Source of the DNA: Flavisolibacter nicotianae
GTDB lineage: Bacteria; Bacteroidota; Bacteroidia; Chitinophagales; Chitinophagaceae
Reading direction: 5' to 3'
Length of the DNA: 64,000 nt
NCBI RefSeq assembly: GCF_003628535.1
Contig: NZ_RBCI01000003.1
Location: 1 to 64,000, forward strand
Below, piece after piece: positions 42,116 to 50,972 of this stretch. Position 1 is the stretch's first letter, and the number at the start of each line of letters is the position of its first letter. The position numbers and the translations under genes are program-made. The notes beneath the pieces are model-generated. The model ran no database searches and was not told the DNA's origin. It saw nothing but the letters and a program-made list of their open reading frames with translations.

Positions 42116-43251
42116 TACTGCACCAGTTCGCCACGAAGCACTTCTTCGTATAATTTTTCGTAAAGGGGAACTATGTTTTTGATGTCGAAGACATAGGCAT
42201 GTGCGGCGGCGGCGGCCTTGAATTCTTTTAGCCGCTCTTCGTTTTCGAGAATGTCAATGGCGTAACGGCTCATGGTTTCCACATCACCCACATCGCCCAT
42301 GTAGCCCACTTTCCCATGCACCATGATTTCCGGGAGTCCACCGGCATTGGTAGAGATCACAGGCACGCCGGCTGCCATTGCTTCCAGTGCGGCCAGTCCA
42401 AAGCTTTCGTATTCGGAAGTGAGCAGGAACAGGTCGGCAATGGCCAGGATATCTTCCATCTGCTCCTGTTTCCCAACAAAACGGACATCGTCGCAAACTT
42501 TCAGTTCGCGGCAGAGTTGTTCGGCCGTTACCCTTTCCGGCCCATCGCCCACAAACAGTAATTTGCTCGGCACCTGTTTGCGAACGTTGTTGAAGATCTT
42601 GACCACGTCCTCCACCCGTTTTATTTTCCGGAAGTTGGAAGCATGCAGTAAAACCCGTTCGCCTTCCGGTGCAATCACTTTCCGGAAAGCATCGATGCCC
42701 TTACGGTTGAAACGCTCTACGTCGACAAAGTTGTGAATGACTTCGATGGACTTTTCAATCTTGAAGAATTTGTAGGTTTCGTCGCGCAGGTTGTTCGAAA
42801 CCGCCGTTATTGCATCGCTTTGGTTGATCGAGAATGCCACGACAGGCGCATAGGTTTTGTCCCGGCCTACCAGCGTGATATCCGTTCCATGAAGCGTCGT
42901 GATCACCGGAATATGCCGTCCTTCGGCTTCCAGGATCTTTTTGGCCATGTAGGCAGCCGATGCATGCGGAATGGCATAGTGAACATGGAGCAATTGCAGG
43001 TTATTGTTTTTGATGACATCCACCAGCGTACTGGAAAGAGCCGTTTCGTAGGGTGGATAATCAAAAAGCGGATAGGTGGGCACCTGCACCTCGTGGTAAT
43101 ACAGGTTCGGTATAAAATGGTTCAACCGTACCGGTTGCTGGTAGGTAATAAAATGCACCTGGTGGCCTTTCTGTGCCAATGCTTTTCCCAGTTCTGTTGC
43201 CAATACGCCGCTTCCGCCAAAGGTGGGGTAACAAACAATGCCGATCCTCAT
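42115..43251 (-). CDS. bshA: N-acetyl-alpha-D-glucosaminyl L-malate synthase
   Basis: A 378-residue GT4-type glycosyltransferase, first step of bacillithiol synthesis. Start MRIGIVCYPTFGGSGVLATELG is diagnostic for BshA. Other BshA features: YYHEVQVPTYPLFDYPPYE, HVHYAIPHASAAYMAK, THLHGTDITLVG-type region (TTLHGTDITLVGRD), and the C-terminal donor site LLTSEYESFGLAALEAMA with PVISTNAGGLPE. ATG 43251 was chosen over an upstream Met giving six extra residues. Bacillithiol would serve as the low-molecular-weight thiol. bshB and bshC are not in the window. Confidence 0.95.
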   Translation of the reverse strand: MRIGIVCYPTFGGSGVLATELGKALAQKGHQVHFITYQQPVRLNHFIPNLYYHEVQVPTYPLFDYPPYETALSSTLVDVIKNNNLQLLHVHYAIPHASAAYMAKKILEAEGRHIPVITTLHGTDITLVGRDKTYAPVVAFSINQSDAITAVSNNLRDETYKFFKIEKSIEVIHNFVDVERFNRKGIDAFRKVIAPEGERVLLHASNFRKIKRVEDVVKIFNNVRKQVPSKLLFVGDGPERVTAEQLCRELKVCDDVRFVGKQEQMEDILAIADLFLLTSEYESFGLAALEAMAAGVPVISTNAGGLPEIMVHGKVGYMGDVGDVETMSRYAIDILENEERLKEFKAAAAAHAYVFDIKNIVPLYEKLYEEVLRGELVQ

Positions 43252-43300
43252 ACAAGTATTTTCAAACAACTAAGGTAGGTAATTGGTTGATACCGGTTTT

Positions 43301-43382
43301 GCCGCTCCCGGAAATGAAAGACACGGCGGCTGGCAGTTTTCATCTTTTCACTTTACTGCAACAATTCCCTTCAGGGAGCGGC
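43301..43382. repeat. Inverted repeat GCCGCTCCC in the bshA-M28 spacer
   Basis: GCCGCTCCC (43301-43309) and GGGAGCGGC (43374-43382) are inverted copies 64 bases apart, between divergent genes. A related TTTGCCGCTCCCGG lies at 50441-50454 before the response regulator. Confidence 0.45.
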
Positions 43383-43405
43383 AAGTTTCTTTATTATTGC
43401 ACCCT

Positions 43406-44785
43406 ATGAAAAAAAGGTTGCTTTCTTTTCTTGCGGTTGGCATATCGCTTTCCGCATTTTCACAATCCGAAGATTCGCTTTTTATCCGCCGAATTGCCGA
43501 CCAGATTTTGGTGAACGGCAAAGCCTATGAAGACCTGCGGACGCTGACAAAAACTGTGGGTGCCCGTTTGTCCGGCTCTGCCGGGATGTACAAGGCCGAA
43601 GCCTGGGGACTGAAGACCATGCAGGGCGCCGGTGCCGACAAGTTCTGGCTGCAGGAGTGCCTGGTGCCGCATTGGGTGCGGGGCGGAAAAGATGAAGCGA
43701 TGGCTTCGTATCCTGTAAATGGCAGCAAGGCAGCAAAAAAGAAAAGCCTCGATGTGCTGGCGCTGGGAAACTCCATGGGCAGCAACAAGCCGCTGAAAGG
43801 TGACGTGATCGAGGTGAAAGATTTTGCCGACCTCGAAGCGAAAAAGAACCAGGTGAAGGACAAGATCGTGTTTTACAATTACCCGTTCAACAATACCTAT
43901 GTTCACACATTTATGGCTTACCGTGATGCCGGTATGTACCGGGGGCAGGGCCCCAGCCGTGCTGCTAAATATGGAGCGGCGGCTGTCATTGTCCGGAGCC
44001 TGAGCAGCAGCACGGATAACAACCCGCATACGGGTGCTACCAGCTACAACGACTCGTTTGCGAAAATACCTGCGGTAGCCATTGGCTTGCAGGATGCGGA
44101 TTGGCTGAGCAATGCCCTGAAGGCACAGCCGGTTTCTGTTATGCTTCATACGCATGGAAAGTTTTTGCCGGACACTCTTGGGCATAATGTAATTGGTGAG
44201 TTAAAAGGCACGGAGTTTCCCAATGAATACATTACCATCGGCGGCCATCTCGATAGCTGGGACCCGGCAGAAGGGGCGCATGATGACGGCGCCGGTTGTG
44301 TGCAAACCATTGAAGTGTTGCGCACCTTAAAGGCCCTGGGTTACCGTCCCAAGCGGACCATTCGTTTTGTTCTTTTCGCCAACGAAGAAAACGGAACCCG
44401 TGGCGGCAACAAGTACGCAGAGGAGGCCAAAGCAAAAGGAGAGAAGCACATTTTTGCACTGGAGAGCGATGAAGGCGGTTTTACGCCAAGAGGTTTTGGT
44501 ATCTCCGGCAACGACCAGCAATTTGCCAAGGCCTCGTCGTGGAAAGCATTGCTGGCGCCGTATGGCGCATCGGAAATCAACCGCGGTGGCGGCGGGTCCG
44601 ATATTGGTCCGTTGGCCCGCACGCAGGCCACACCGCTGGCGGGTTTGGCTCCCGATCCGCAGCGTTATTTCGATATTCACCATGCCCGGAATGATGTGTT
44701 TGAAAATGTGAACAAGCGGGAGCTGTTGCTGGGTGCTGTCAACATGGCCGCACTGGTTTATCTGGTGGATAAGTACGGGTATTGA
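43406..44785 (+). CDS. M28 family zinc peptidase, exported
   Basis: A 459-residue exported peptidase, ATG 43406 with signal peptide (LLSFLAVGISLSAFSQ). A PA-like domain (residues 100-250) is followed by the M28 catalytic domain. Zinc ligands: His281 and Asp283 region in GGHLDSWDPAEG, Asp293 in GAHDDGAG, Glu327-Glu328 in ANEENGTRGG, Asp in ESDEGGF, and a C-terminal His425/His426 in DIHHARNDV. Similar to carboxypeptidase Q and aminopeptidase-like enzymes of Bacteroidota. It probably trims peptides in the periplasm. A bidirectional terminator follows. Confidence 0.92.
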   Translation: MKKRLLSFLAVGISLSAFSQSEDSLFIRRIADQILVNGKAYEDLRTLTKTVGARLSGSAGMYKAEAWGLKTMQGAGADKFWLQECLVPHWVRGGKDEAMASYPVNGSKAAKKKSLDVLALGNSMGSNKPLKGDVIEVKDFADLEAKKNQVKDKIVFYNYPFNNTYVHTFMAYRDAGMYRGQGPSRAAKYGAAAVIVRSLSSSTDNNPHTGATSYNDSFAKIPAVAIGLQDADWLSNALKAQPVSVMLHTHGKFLPDTLGHNVIGELKGTEFPNEYITIGGHLDSWDPAEGAHDDGAGCVQTIEVLRTLKALGYRPKRTIRFVLFANEENGTRGGNKYAEEAKAKGEKHIFALESDEGGFTPRGFGISGNDQQFAKASSWKALLAPYGASEINRGGGGSDIGPLARTQATPLAGLAPDPQRYFDIHHARNDVFENVNKRELLLGAVNMAALVYLVDKYGY

Positions 44786-44799
44786 CACGTCGAAATTCA

Positions 44800-44844
44800 A
44801 AACTAAAAAAGGAGTCCTGCACCGCAAGACTCCTTTTTTAGTTT
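44800..44844. terminator. Bidirectional terminator between M28 peptidase and rel
   Basis: A 17-bp perfect stem (44800-44816 with 44828-44844) has an A run on one side and a T run on the other, serving both convergent genes. Confidence 0.92.
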
Positions 44845-44865
44845 CAGGTTTCAGGTTTGAATTTT

Positions 44866-47097
44866 CTACGCTGCTTCCGTTTCAAACCGCTCGACGGAAT
44901 GGATGCCTTTTAGTTCTTTTAAACGGGTAACCAGTTCTTCCAGTTCTTCTTTGTCGTGAACAAAGAGCCTGATGGTTCCTTCAAAAAGACCATCTTTCGA
45001 TTCGATGGTTATGGCCGAAATGTTGATCCGCATTTCGCCGCTGATGATATTCGTAATCTTGTTCACAATTCCCACGTCGTCCATGCCAATGATGCGTAAG
45101 CCTGTAAGAAAGGAAATCTCTTTGTTCTTGGCCCATTTTGTCTTTACGATGCGGTGACCGTAGTTGGCCATTAGCTTGGCTGCATTGGGGCAGTTGGTAC
45201 GGTGAATCGTTAATCCTTTCCCGGTGGTGACAAATCCAAATACATCATCTCCCGGGATTGGTTTGCAACAATTGGCAAGGTTGTACACAATCTTGTCGCT
45301 GCTTTCGCCAAAGATGATCAGCTCCGTGTCCTTTTTGGGGATCATGGGCTGGTACTCCGGTTTGGGTTCCATCACCTTCAGCGGCTTTGGCGCTTCAATC
45401 CTGTCACCAATTACCTTGAACTCTTTTAGTTCTTTCAGGTCCATGGACTTCACCGACAAGGCGTAGTAAAGGTCAAGTGGTGAAGCCAGTTTGTAATAGG
45501 TCACCAGTTCGTCGACGTTGTGCTGGTTCATGGAAGCGCCCATGCCTTCCAGCTTGCGCTGAAGGGTATATTTGCCTTCTTCGGCAACTGCTTTTTTCTC
45601 TTCCTTCAGGGCATCTTTAATGCGGGTGCGGGCCTTTGCCGTGACCACGATGTTCAGCCAGTCTTCCGACGGCTTTTGCTTGTTGGACGTAATGATCTCT
45701 ACCTGGTCGCCGCTGCGCAGTTTGTGCGAGATGGGCACCAGCTTGTGATTCACTTTCGCACCAATGCATTTGACACCCACTTCGGAGTGAACGGCAAACG
45801 CAAAATCAAGTGCCGAGGCACCGACCGGCAGCATTTTGACATCACCTTTGGGTGTGTAGATATAAATTTCCTCGGCGAGAAAACTGCGTTTAAAATCCTG
45901 CAGAAAGTCCACCGAGTCCACATCCTGGTTGGTGATCACTTCGCGGATCTGGCCAAACCATTTGTCGAAGCGGCTTTCATCCTGGGCGCCTTCCTTGTAT
46001 TTGTAGTGAGCGGCCAATCCTTTTTCGGCGATCTCGTTCATCCGCTTGGTGCGGATCTGCACTTCCACCCATTTGCCCTGTGGGCCCATGACGGTGGTGT
46101 GCAGGGCTTCGTAGCCGTTGCTTTTCGGGTTGCTGAGCCAGTCGCGGAGGCGTTCCGGCGACGGGGTGTATTCGTCGGTGATCATCGAATACACTTTCCA
46201 GCAATCTTCTTTTTCTTTATCAGCGGGAGAATTGACAATGATCCGGATGGCAAAAAGGTCGTATACTTCTTCGAAGCTGACTCCTTTTTTCTTCATCTTG
46301 TTCCAGATGGAGTGGATGCTTTTGGGACGGCCGTAAATTTCAAAGTCAAAGCCGGCTTTTTCGAGCTTTTCCTTCAAGGGTTTGATAAACTCGTTGATGA
46401 ATTTGGTGCGCTCCCGCTTGGTCTCCGCCAGTTTTTTGGCGATTTCCTTGTAGGTCTGCTGCTCAAGATATTTCATCGACAGGTCTTCCAATTCGGTCTT
46501 GATGTTGTATAGTCCCATCCGGTGTGCCAGCGGCGAATACACATAAATTGTTTCCGATGCAATCTTCAATTGCTTTTCCAGCTTCATGCTGTCCAGCGTC
46601 CGCATGTTGTGCAGCCGGTCCGCCAGTTTGATCAGGATGACCCGCGGATCATCGGTCAGCGTCAGGAGGATTTTGCGAAAATTCTCTGCCTGTTGCGAAG
46701 CATTGACGTCGACGATATTCGAGATCTTGGTAAGGCCGTCCACGATTTTAGCGATCTCGCTGCCGAATTCGCGTTGAACATCATCAAGCGTAATGTCGGT
46801 ATCTTCAACAGTGTCGTGCAGAAGGGAACAAATAGTGGAGCGAACACCCAGGCCAATTTCTTCCACGCAGATGCGGGCAACAGCCAGGGGATGCAGGATA
46901 TAGGGTTCGCCGCTTTTCCGGCGCATGGTTTTGTGGGCATCTGCCGCCATTTCGAAAGCCTGGCGGATCAGCCGCCGGTCGCCCGGCTTGATGCGGGCTC
47001 GCAACGAACGTAAAAGGGCACGGTATTCCCGCAGAATCAGCTTTTTTTCCTGCTCTTCATTCAGCGTGTATTTCGGCAACTGCGCAAGGGTCTCCAT
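44866..47097 (-). CDS. rel: Bifunctional (p)ppGpp synthetase/hydrolase (Rel/SpoT family)
   Basis: A 743-residue stringent-response enzyme. The N-terminal HD hydrolase domain keeps His55, His94-Asp95 and Glu98-Asp99 (HDTVEDTD), so hydrolysis should be intact. The synthetase domain has GRPKSIHSIWNKMKKKG, DLFAIRIIV, NPKSNGYEALHTTV and VEVQIRTKRMNEIAEKGLAAHY, so synthesis should be intact as well. TGS (about 395-455, IYIYTPKGDVKMLPVGASALDF) and C-terminal ACT domain (about 665-740) follow. This is a long ribosome-linked type. It has no close partner in the window. Confidence 0.95.
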   Translation of the reverse strand: METLAQLPKYTLNEEQEKKLILREYRALLRSLRARIKPGDRRLIRQAFEMAADAHKTMRRKSGEPYILHPLAVARICVEEIGLGVRSTICSLLHDTVEDTDITLDDVQREFGSEIAKIVDGLTKISNIVDVNASQQAENFRKILLTLTDDPRVILIKLADRLHNMRTLDSMKLEKQLKIASETIYVYSPLAHRMGLYNIKTELEDLSMKYLEQQTYKEIAKKLAETKRERTKFINEFIKPLKEKLEKAGFDFEIYGRPKSIHSIWNKMKKKGVSFEEVYDLFAIRIIVNSPADKEKEDCWKVYSMITDEYTPSPERLRDWLSNPKSNGYEALHTTVMGPQGKWVEVQIRTKRMNEIAEKGLAAHYKYKEGAQDESRFDKWFGQIREVITNQDVDSVDFLQDFKRSFLAEEIYIYTPKGDVKMLPVGASALDFAFAVHSEVGVKCIGAKVNHKLVPISHKLRSGDQVEIITSNKQKPSEDWLNIVVTAKARTRIKDALKEEKKAVAEEGKYTLQRKLEGMGASMNQHNVDELVTYYKLASPLDLYYALSVKSMDLKELKEFKVIGDRIEAPKPLKVMEPKPEYQPMIPKKDTELIIFGESSDKIVYNLANCCKPIPGDDVFGFVTTGKGLTIHRTNCPNAAKLMANYGHRIVKTKWAKNKEISFLTGLRIIGMDDVGIVNKITNIISGEMRINISAITIESKDGLFEGTIRLFVHDKEELEELVTRLKELKGIHSVERFETEAA

Positions 47098-47179
47098 TCG
47101 TTACGAATATAGCAAATAAAGCCCCAAGAGCTGTTGCTGCAGGGCTTTTATAACGCTTTTTTGTCTTTGAAAACACGGG

Positions 47180-47213
47180 AAAAAATTAACCCCTCGCCAT
47201 GCAGGGAGGGGTT
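47180..47213 (-). terminator. Terminator after the repeat-protein gene
   Basis: On the minus strand AACCCCTC (47213-47206) pairs with GAGGGGTT (47195-47188), then AATTTTTT. Confidence 0.88.
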
Positions 47214-47238
47214 TGAACGCAAACGCTCTTTATCGAGT

Positions 47239-47943
47239 TTACCGGATCACCAGTTTGGTTTTACCGGCCGTGCTGATCACTTTCGTGCCAACCGACTGGA
47301 TGGTGCGATCGCTGCCAAAGCTGAGGCCCGGCATGTTCTGTGTTATCGTCAGGTTGCCGCCGCCGGGAGCGATTACGTTGCCGCCACCTGGGGCAATTAC
47401 ATTGTCGCCACCCGCAGAAATTACATTGTCACCACCGGCAGCAATGACCTGGCCGCCATCTTTCGATATAAGGTCCACAGCCAAAACGTTGTTGTTCTTA
47501 TCTACAAAGACAACCGCCGTTTTGCCTTTTAGTTCACCGATTTTTGGAAAGATGTTGTTTTGACTTAAGGCCGTCTGGTATTGCTGCACGTATTTTTTTA
47601 ATTCACCGTAATTGTTCCAGGAACCGTTATTGTAATTCAGCGTGTTGAGTTCCCATGCATTGGGCGTCCGGTTATACAGCTCACAGTACACCTGGAAAAT
47701 CCAGGGATCGCCTTTCAGGAAATTGCCCTGCTTGTAGCGGTTGTAGCCCGCTATATAGCCAACGAGTTCGCAGTAATTGTTCCAGGAGCCGTTGTTATAG
47801 TTTTTGATATTGCATTCCTGGCTTGTGGGTTTGCGGCCGTAAAGCTGGTTATAGGCCTGCGCGATCCAGGGGTCACAGTTTTGTGCAAAAGAGAACTGGC
47901 AAAAACAGCCGATTGCAAGCAGAAGCAGAAGTTTTCTTTTCAT
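47239..47943 (-). CDS. Exported repeat protein, unknown function
   Basis: A 234-residue protein with a signal peptide (LLLLLAIGCFCQFSFAQ). Two tandem repeats of about 50 residues follow, each reading DPWI...Y..LY.R.P...E.N..NYNNGSWNNY.EL, the first near residues 22-70, the second near 80-125. They recall DUF4214-type repeats in layout (LYxRxP) but I cannot assign them. A linker follows, then four short repeats of the form GG[DG]NVI[AS][AP] at about 168-195. The C-terminus AGKTKLVIR could be a strand. ATG 47943 is preferred to a start 11 codons upstream. Confidence 0.72.
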   Translation of the reverse strand: MKRKLLLLLAIGCFCQFSFAQNCDPWIAQAYNQLYGRKPTSQECNIKNYNNGSWNNYCELVGYIAGYNRYKQGNFLKGDPWIFQVYCELYNRTPNAWELNTLNYNNGSWNNYGELKKYVQQYQTALSQNNIFPKIGELKGKTAVVFVDKNNNVLAVDLISKDGGQVIAAGGDNVISAGGDNVIAPGGGNVIAPGGGNLTITQNMPGLSFGSDRTIQSVGTKVISTAGKTKLVIR

Positions 47944-48114
47944 AGAGAGGTGATTGAGGCTGCTAATGTAATTCACCGGTAGAAAAAAAGAAAGCTATTG
48001 ATGAGCGCTACTACAAATTAATTAGCGGCGTGGCGGAACAGCGCCGGGCATCCAATTTTTCAGGGTTTAACGATCTGTTGGTAAATAAGACGGCGCCGGT
48101 GCCATCAAAACGGC

Positions 48115-48306
48115 ATGAAAACAAACTCGACACGAAACTTTAACTCCGGATTTTATCCATTAAAAGGAGGAGCCAAAAACCCTGATCCGAAAAAAGAAGG
48201 CAAACAGATTGCCAGCCTTGCCGTTGCTGCCGCACGGCCACAACGGCCGTTACTGGCCGAACTTCCGGTGACGTGGGACGAGGCCTGGTTTGCCAACTAC
48301 GAGTGA
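48115..48306 (+). CDS. Small hypothetical protein
   Basis: A 63-residue basic-then-acidic protein, MKTNSTRNFNSGFYPLKGG at the start and ELPVTWDEAWFANYE at the end. It has no signal peptide or membrane segment. The stop abuts the convergent lspA stop (48307). The sequence has normal codon use and no hairpin overlap, and the gap would otherwise be 363 bases. I recognise no family, so it may be a real small gene or a chance frame. Confidence 0.45.
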   Translation: MKTNSTRNFNSGFYPLKGGAKNPDPKKEGKQIASLAVAAARPQRPLLAELPVTWDEAWFANYE

Positions 48307-48978
48307 TCAGATCATGTGTTTGGCTTCTTCTGCCGACAGGTTGGCGTTGGCGGAAGCCGCTTCCATTTCGTGGGTTCTGTGGAGGAAGCGTTTTTGGAAA
48401 GCCAGCAGTGTTAATACGCCAACCGAGATCGACGCATCGGCGATATTGAAAATGGGAGAGAAGAACTCAAACTCTTTTCCACCCAAAAAAGGAATCCACG
48501 AAGGGAAGTTCGAATGCACCATCGGGAAGTAGAGCATGTCCACGACTTTTCCGTGAAGGAAGCCACCGTAGCCACCACCAGGTGGAAACATGCGGGCTAC
48601 GTGCATATACGTGCTTTCTTCGAAGACCAGGCCGTAAAACATGCTGTCGATCAGGTTGCCCAAAGCGCCGGCATAGATCAGCGAAGCACAAACGATAAAG
48701 CCGGTTGTGTGTTTCTCCCGTACAATCTTTACCAGGTACCAGCTACCAAAGGTCACAGCTACCAGCCGAAACAACGTTAAAATCAGCTTGCCCCAGTTGC
48801 CGCCCAGTTCCATTCCCCAGGCCATGCCGGGGTTTTCAATAAAATACAGCTGCGCCCATTTTTGCCCACCCATGTTCAAAACATGCCCGTAGGGAAACGA
48901 AGTTTTTATCCAGATTTTCAGTGCCTGGTCAATGACGATCACCAAAAAAATCAGCAAAAAGGCAGAACGTAGCTTCAC
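48307..48978 (-). CDS. lspA: Lipoprotein signal peptidase (signal peptidase II)
   Basis: A 223-residue inner-membrane aspartic peptidase that removes signal peptides from prolipoproteins, of which at least six are encoded here. Catalytic aspartates lie in ALGNLIDSMFYG and FNIADASISVG. Four hydrophobic segments are visible. The region between the catalytic motifs (about 125-165, FPPGGGYGGFLHGKVVDMLY) is longer than in E. coli, as is usual in Bacteroidota. A -7-like TATATTTG lies upstream at 48998-49005 on the minus strand. Confidence 0.95.
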   Translation of the reverse strand: MKLRSAFLLIFLVIVIDQALKIWIKTSFPYGHVLNMGGQKWAQLYFIENPGMAWGMELGGNWGKLILTLFRLVAVTFGSWYLVKIVREKHTTGFIVCASLIYAGALGNLIDSMFYGLVFEESTYMHVARMFPPGGGYGGFLHGKVVDMLYFPMVHSNFPSWIPFLGGKEFEFFSPIFNIADASISVGVLTLLAFQKRFLHRTHEMEAASANANLSAEEAKHMI

Positions 48979-49193
48979 ATCAAAATTTTAAGAAGGGCAA
49001 ATATAGCGATCCACTTGTTAAGGAAGTTTGAACAGCAAAGGCTATTCGGAATCTGTCTGTTTTAGGAGAGGACAGGTAAAAAGGCTTATAACACCGGCTA
49101 TGACTTTGGGGGGCGGATGGCTTTTGCCTTTTGCGATAAACATCAGCAGCAAGACAAAGAGTTCTTTTATATTGCCCTTTGAAGAGGGGATTC

Positions 49194-50348
49194 ATGCAGG
49201 TCGTTTTCTGGATATCATTTGCCGTTTTATTTTACACGTACCTTGGCTACGGGCTTTTGCTTTTGGTACTGACGGCATTTGTAAAACGAAAAGGCACAAA
49301 AACACATCCCGAGCTTCCGCCCCTTACCCTGGTTGTGCCGGCTTTTCGTGAAGCGGCCGTGATCGAAAAGAAAATTCAAAATTCCCTCTCGCTTCATTAC
49401 CCGGAAGACAGGCTTTTTTTCCTGTTTGTCACCGATGGTCCCGACGATGGAACCAACGCCATCATTCGCCAATACCCGCAGGTTTCGCTCCTAGCCGGTG
49501 AAGAACGGCGTGGGAAAACGGCAGCCATCAACCGGGCGATGTTGCGTGTAGGCACGCCGATCGTTGTTTTTACCGATGCCAACACCCTGCTGCATCCCGA
49601 CTGCCTGTTGAAAATGATGCCGCACTATGCCGACCAGTGCATTGGCGGGGTGGCCGGTGAAAAGCGCATCTTCGACAGGGAGCATTCTGCCGTGGGAACA
49701 GGTGAGCGGTTGTACTGGTGTTACGAATCACTGTTGAAAAAAGCGGAGTCGGGGTTTTATTCGGTTGTGGGTGCTGCAGGCGAATTGTTTTCTATTCGTA
49801 CGTCCCTGTTTCAGCCTGTCAGCGAACATGTGATCCTGGATGATTTTGTGCTCTCAGCACGGGTTTGCCTGCAGGGCTACCGTTTCGTGTACGAGGAAGG
49901 TGCCTTTGCAACCGAAACCTCGTCTCTTTCGTTTGCGGAAGAACGCAAGCGGAAAACCCGGATCAGTGCCGGTTGTTTCCAAGCTTTGCTGATGTTGAAA
50001 GGATTGCTAAATCCCTTCCTGAATTTCCGGCTTGCTTTTCAATACCTGTCTCACCGTGTCTTTCGCTGGGTTTTCTGCCCGCTTTGCTTGCCGTTGTTTT
50101 TTCTCGCAAATGCCTGGCTGGCACTAACAAATTCCTCCACTTTCTTCGACCTGGTTTTGGCTGTTCAAATCATGTTTTACCTGGCAGCGCTTGCCGGAAT
50201 GGCGCTGCGAAAACACCGGCTACCGCAATTGTTGCAGGTGCCACATTATGTTGTTTTTATGAACCTTTCGCTATACGCCGGTTTTTGGCGCTTTGTTACC
50301 CGCCGGCAAACAGTTATGTGGGCCAAAGCAGTGCGAAAGATTTTTTAG
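49194..50348 (+). CDS. Glycosyltransferase family 2, membrane-anchored
   Basis: A 384-residue protein. ATG 49194 was chosen because AGAGGGGA lies 5 bases upstream, one of few clear Shine-Dalgarno sites here. Residues 5-25 form a membrane segment, residues 40-270 the GT-A domain (PLTLVVPAFREAAVIEKKI, DGPDDGTN, FTDANT, EHVILDDFVLS), and three to four hydrophobic segments fill 280-375. The usual QxxRW motif is replaced by ERKRKTRISAG. Resembles processive or exopolysaccharide-type GT2 enzymes. The substrate is unknown. Confidence 0.9.
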   Translation: MQVVFWISFAVLFYTYLGYGLLLLVLTAFVKRKGTKTHPELPPLTLVVPAFREAAVIEKKIQNSLSLHYPEDRLFFLFVTDGPDDGTNAIIRQYPQVSLLAGEERRGKTAAINRAMLRVGTPIVVFTDANTLLHPDCLLKMMPHYADQCIGGVAGEKRIFDREHSAVGTGERLYWCYESLLKKAESGFYSVVGAAGELFSIRTSLFQPVSEHVILDDFVLSARVCLQGYRFVYEEGAFATETSSLSFAEERKRKTRISAGCFQALLMLKGLLNPFLNFRLAFQYLSHRVFRWVFCPLCLPLFFLANAWLALTNSSTFFDLVLAVQIMFYLAALAGMALRKHRLPQLLQVPHYVVFMNLSLYAGFWRFVTRRQTVMWAKAVRKIF

Positions 50349-50531
50349 GCGGCGGAGCCGTTCCCCTGCAAACCGGTTTTTAAGGAGGAATCCTGCAAAT
50401 CGTGGGGGTGAATTTCCAGGTTAAGACTGGAAAAACAGAATTTGCCGCTCCCGGCAATTGGCTGGTTGCATATTTTCGCGGTGTTTGCCGCCTTGCCATT
50501 TTCATTATTTTTACTTTCGGAGACCGAACGA

Positions 50532-50972
50532 ATGACCCAACGCAAAAACACCATTCTCTACGCCGAAGACGACCTGGATGATCTGTTCATTCTGAAACAA
50601 GCGTTTCAACAACACGACCATATCGAGGTGATGCATGCAGCCGACGGGAAGATGGCCATCGCCCTTCTGGAAACTATGGCTGTTGAAAATATGCTTCCCT
50701 GCCTGGTTATTTTGGATATCAACATGCCGGTAATGAATGGAAAAGAGGCCCTGCAGGCAATTCGCGGCCACGCAGTACTGCATCGTCTGCCCGTGGTGCT
50801 TTTCAGCACGTCCAGCAGTTCGTCGGACAGGATTTTTGCAGAAAGCTACCAGGCGCTCCTGGTAACCAAGCCGGCCGAGTTTTCCAGCCTGGAAACAATT
50901 GTTTCCCAGTTTATCGAGCGGTGCAACTTCGAAATCAATAACCTTTCTGTCAGGGACCCTTATCAGAATTGA
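50532..50972 (+). CDS. Single-domain response regulator (Rcp1/CheY-like)
   Basis: A 146-residue receiver domain with no output domain. Acidic pocket: Asp13 and Asp14 in YAEDDLDDLFIL, phospho-acceptor Asp62 in LVILDINMPVMNG, Thr/Ser of LFSTSSSS, and Lys of LVTKPAEF. ATG 50532 follows a short gap with a repeat (GCCGCTCCC) upstream. The NxxDDLDDLFILKQAF type is common in Bacteroidota as phytochrome/histidine kinase partner. Its kinase is not nearby. Its stop overlaps the convergent PorP/SprF gene by 10 bases. Confidence 0.93.
   Translation: MTQRKNTILYAEDDLDDLFILKQAFQQHDHIEVMHAADGKMAIALLETMAVENMLPCLVILDINMPVMNGKEALQAIRGHAVLHRLPVVLFSTSSSSSDRIFAESYQALLVTKPAEFSSLETIVSQFIERCNFEINNLSVRDPYQN

Noticed and set aside
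45520-46512. Plus-strand open frame of 330 codons
   Set aside because: Opposite strand of the rel gene; Phe/Val/Gly-rich shadow.
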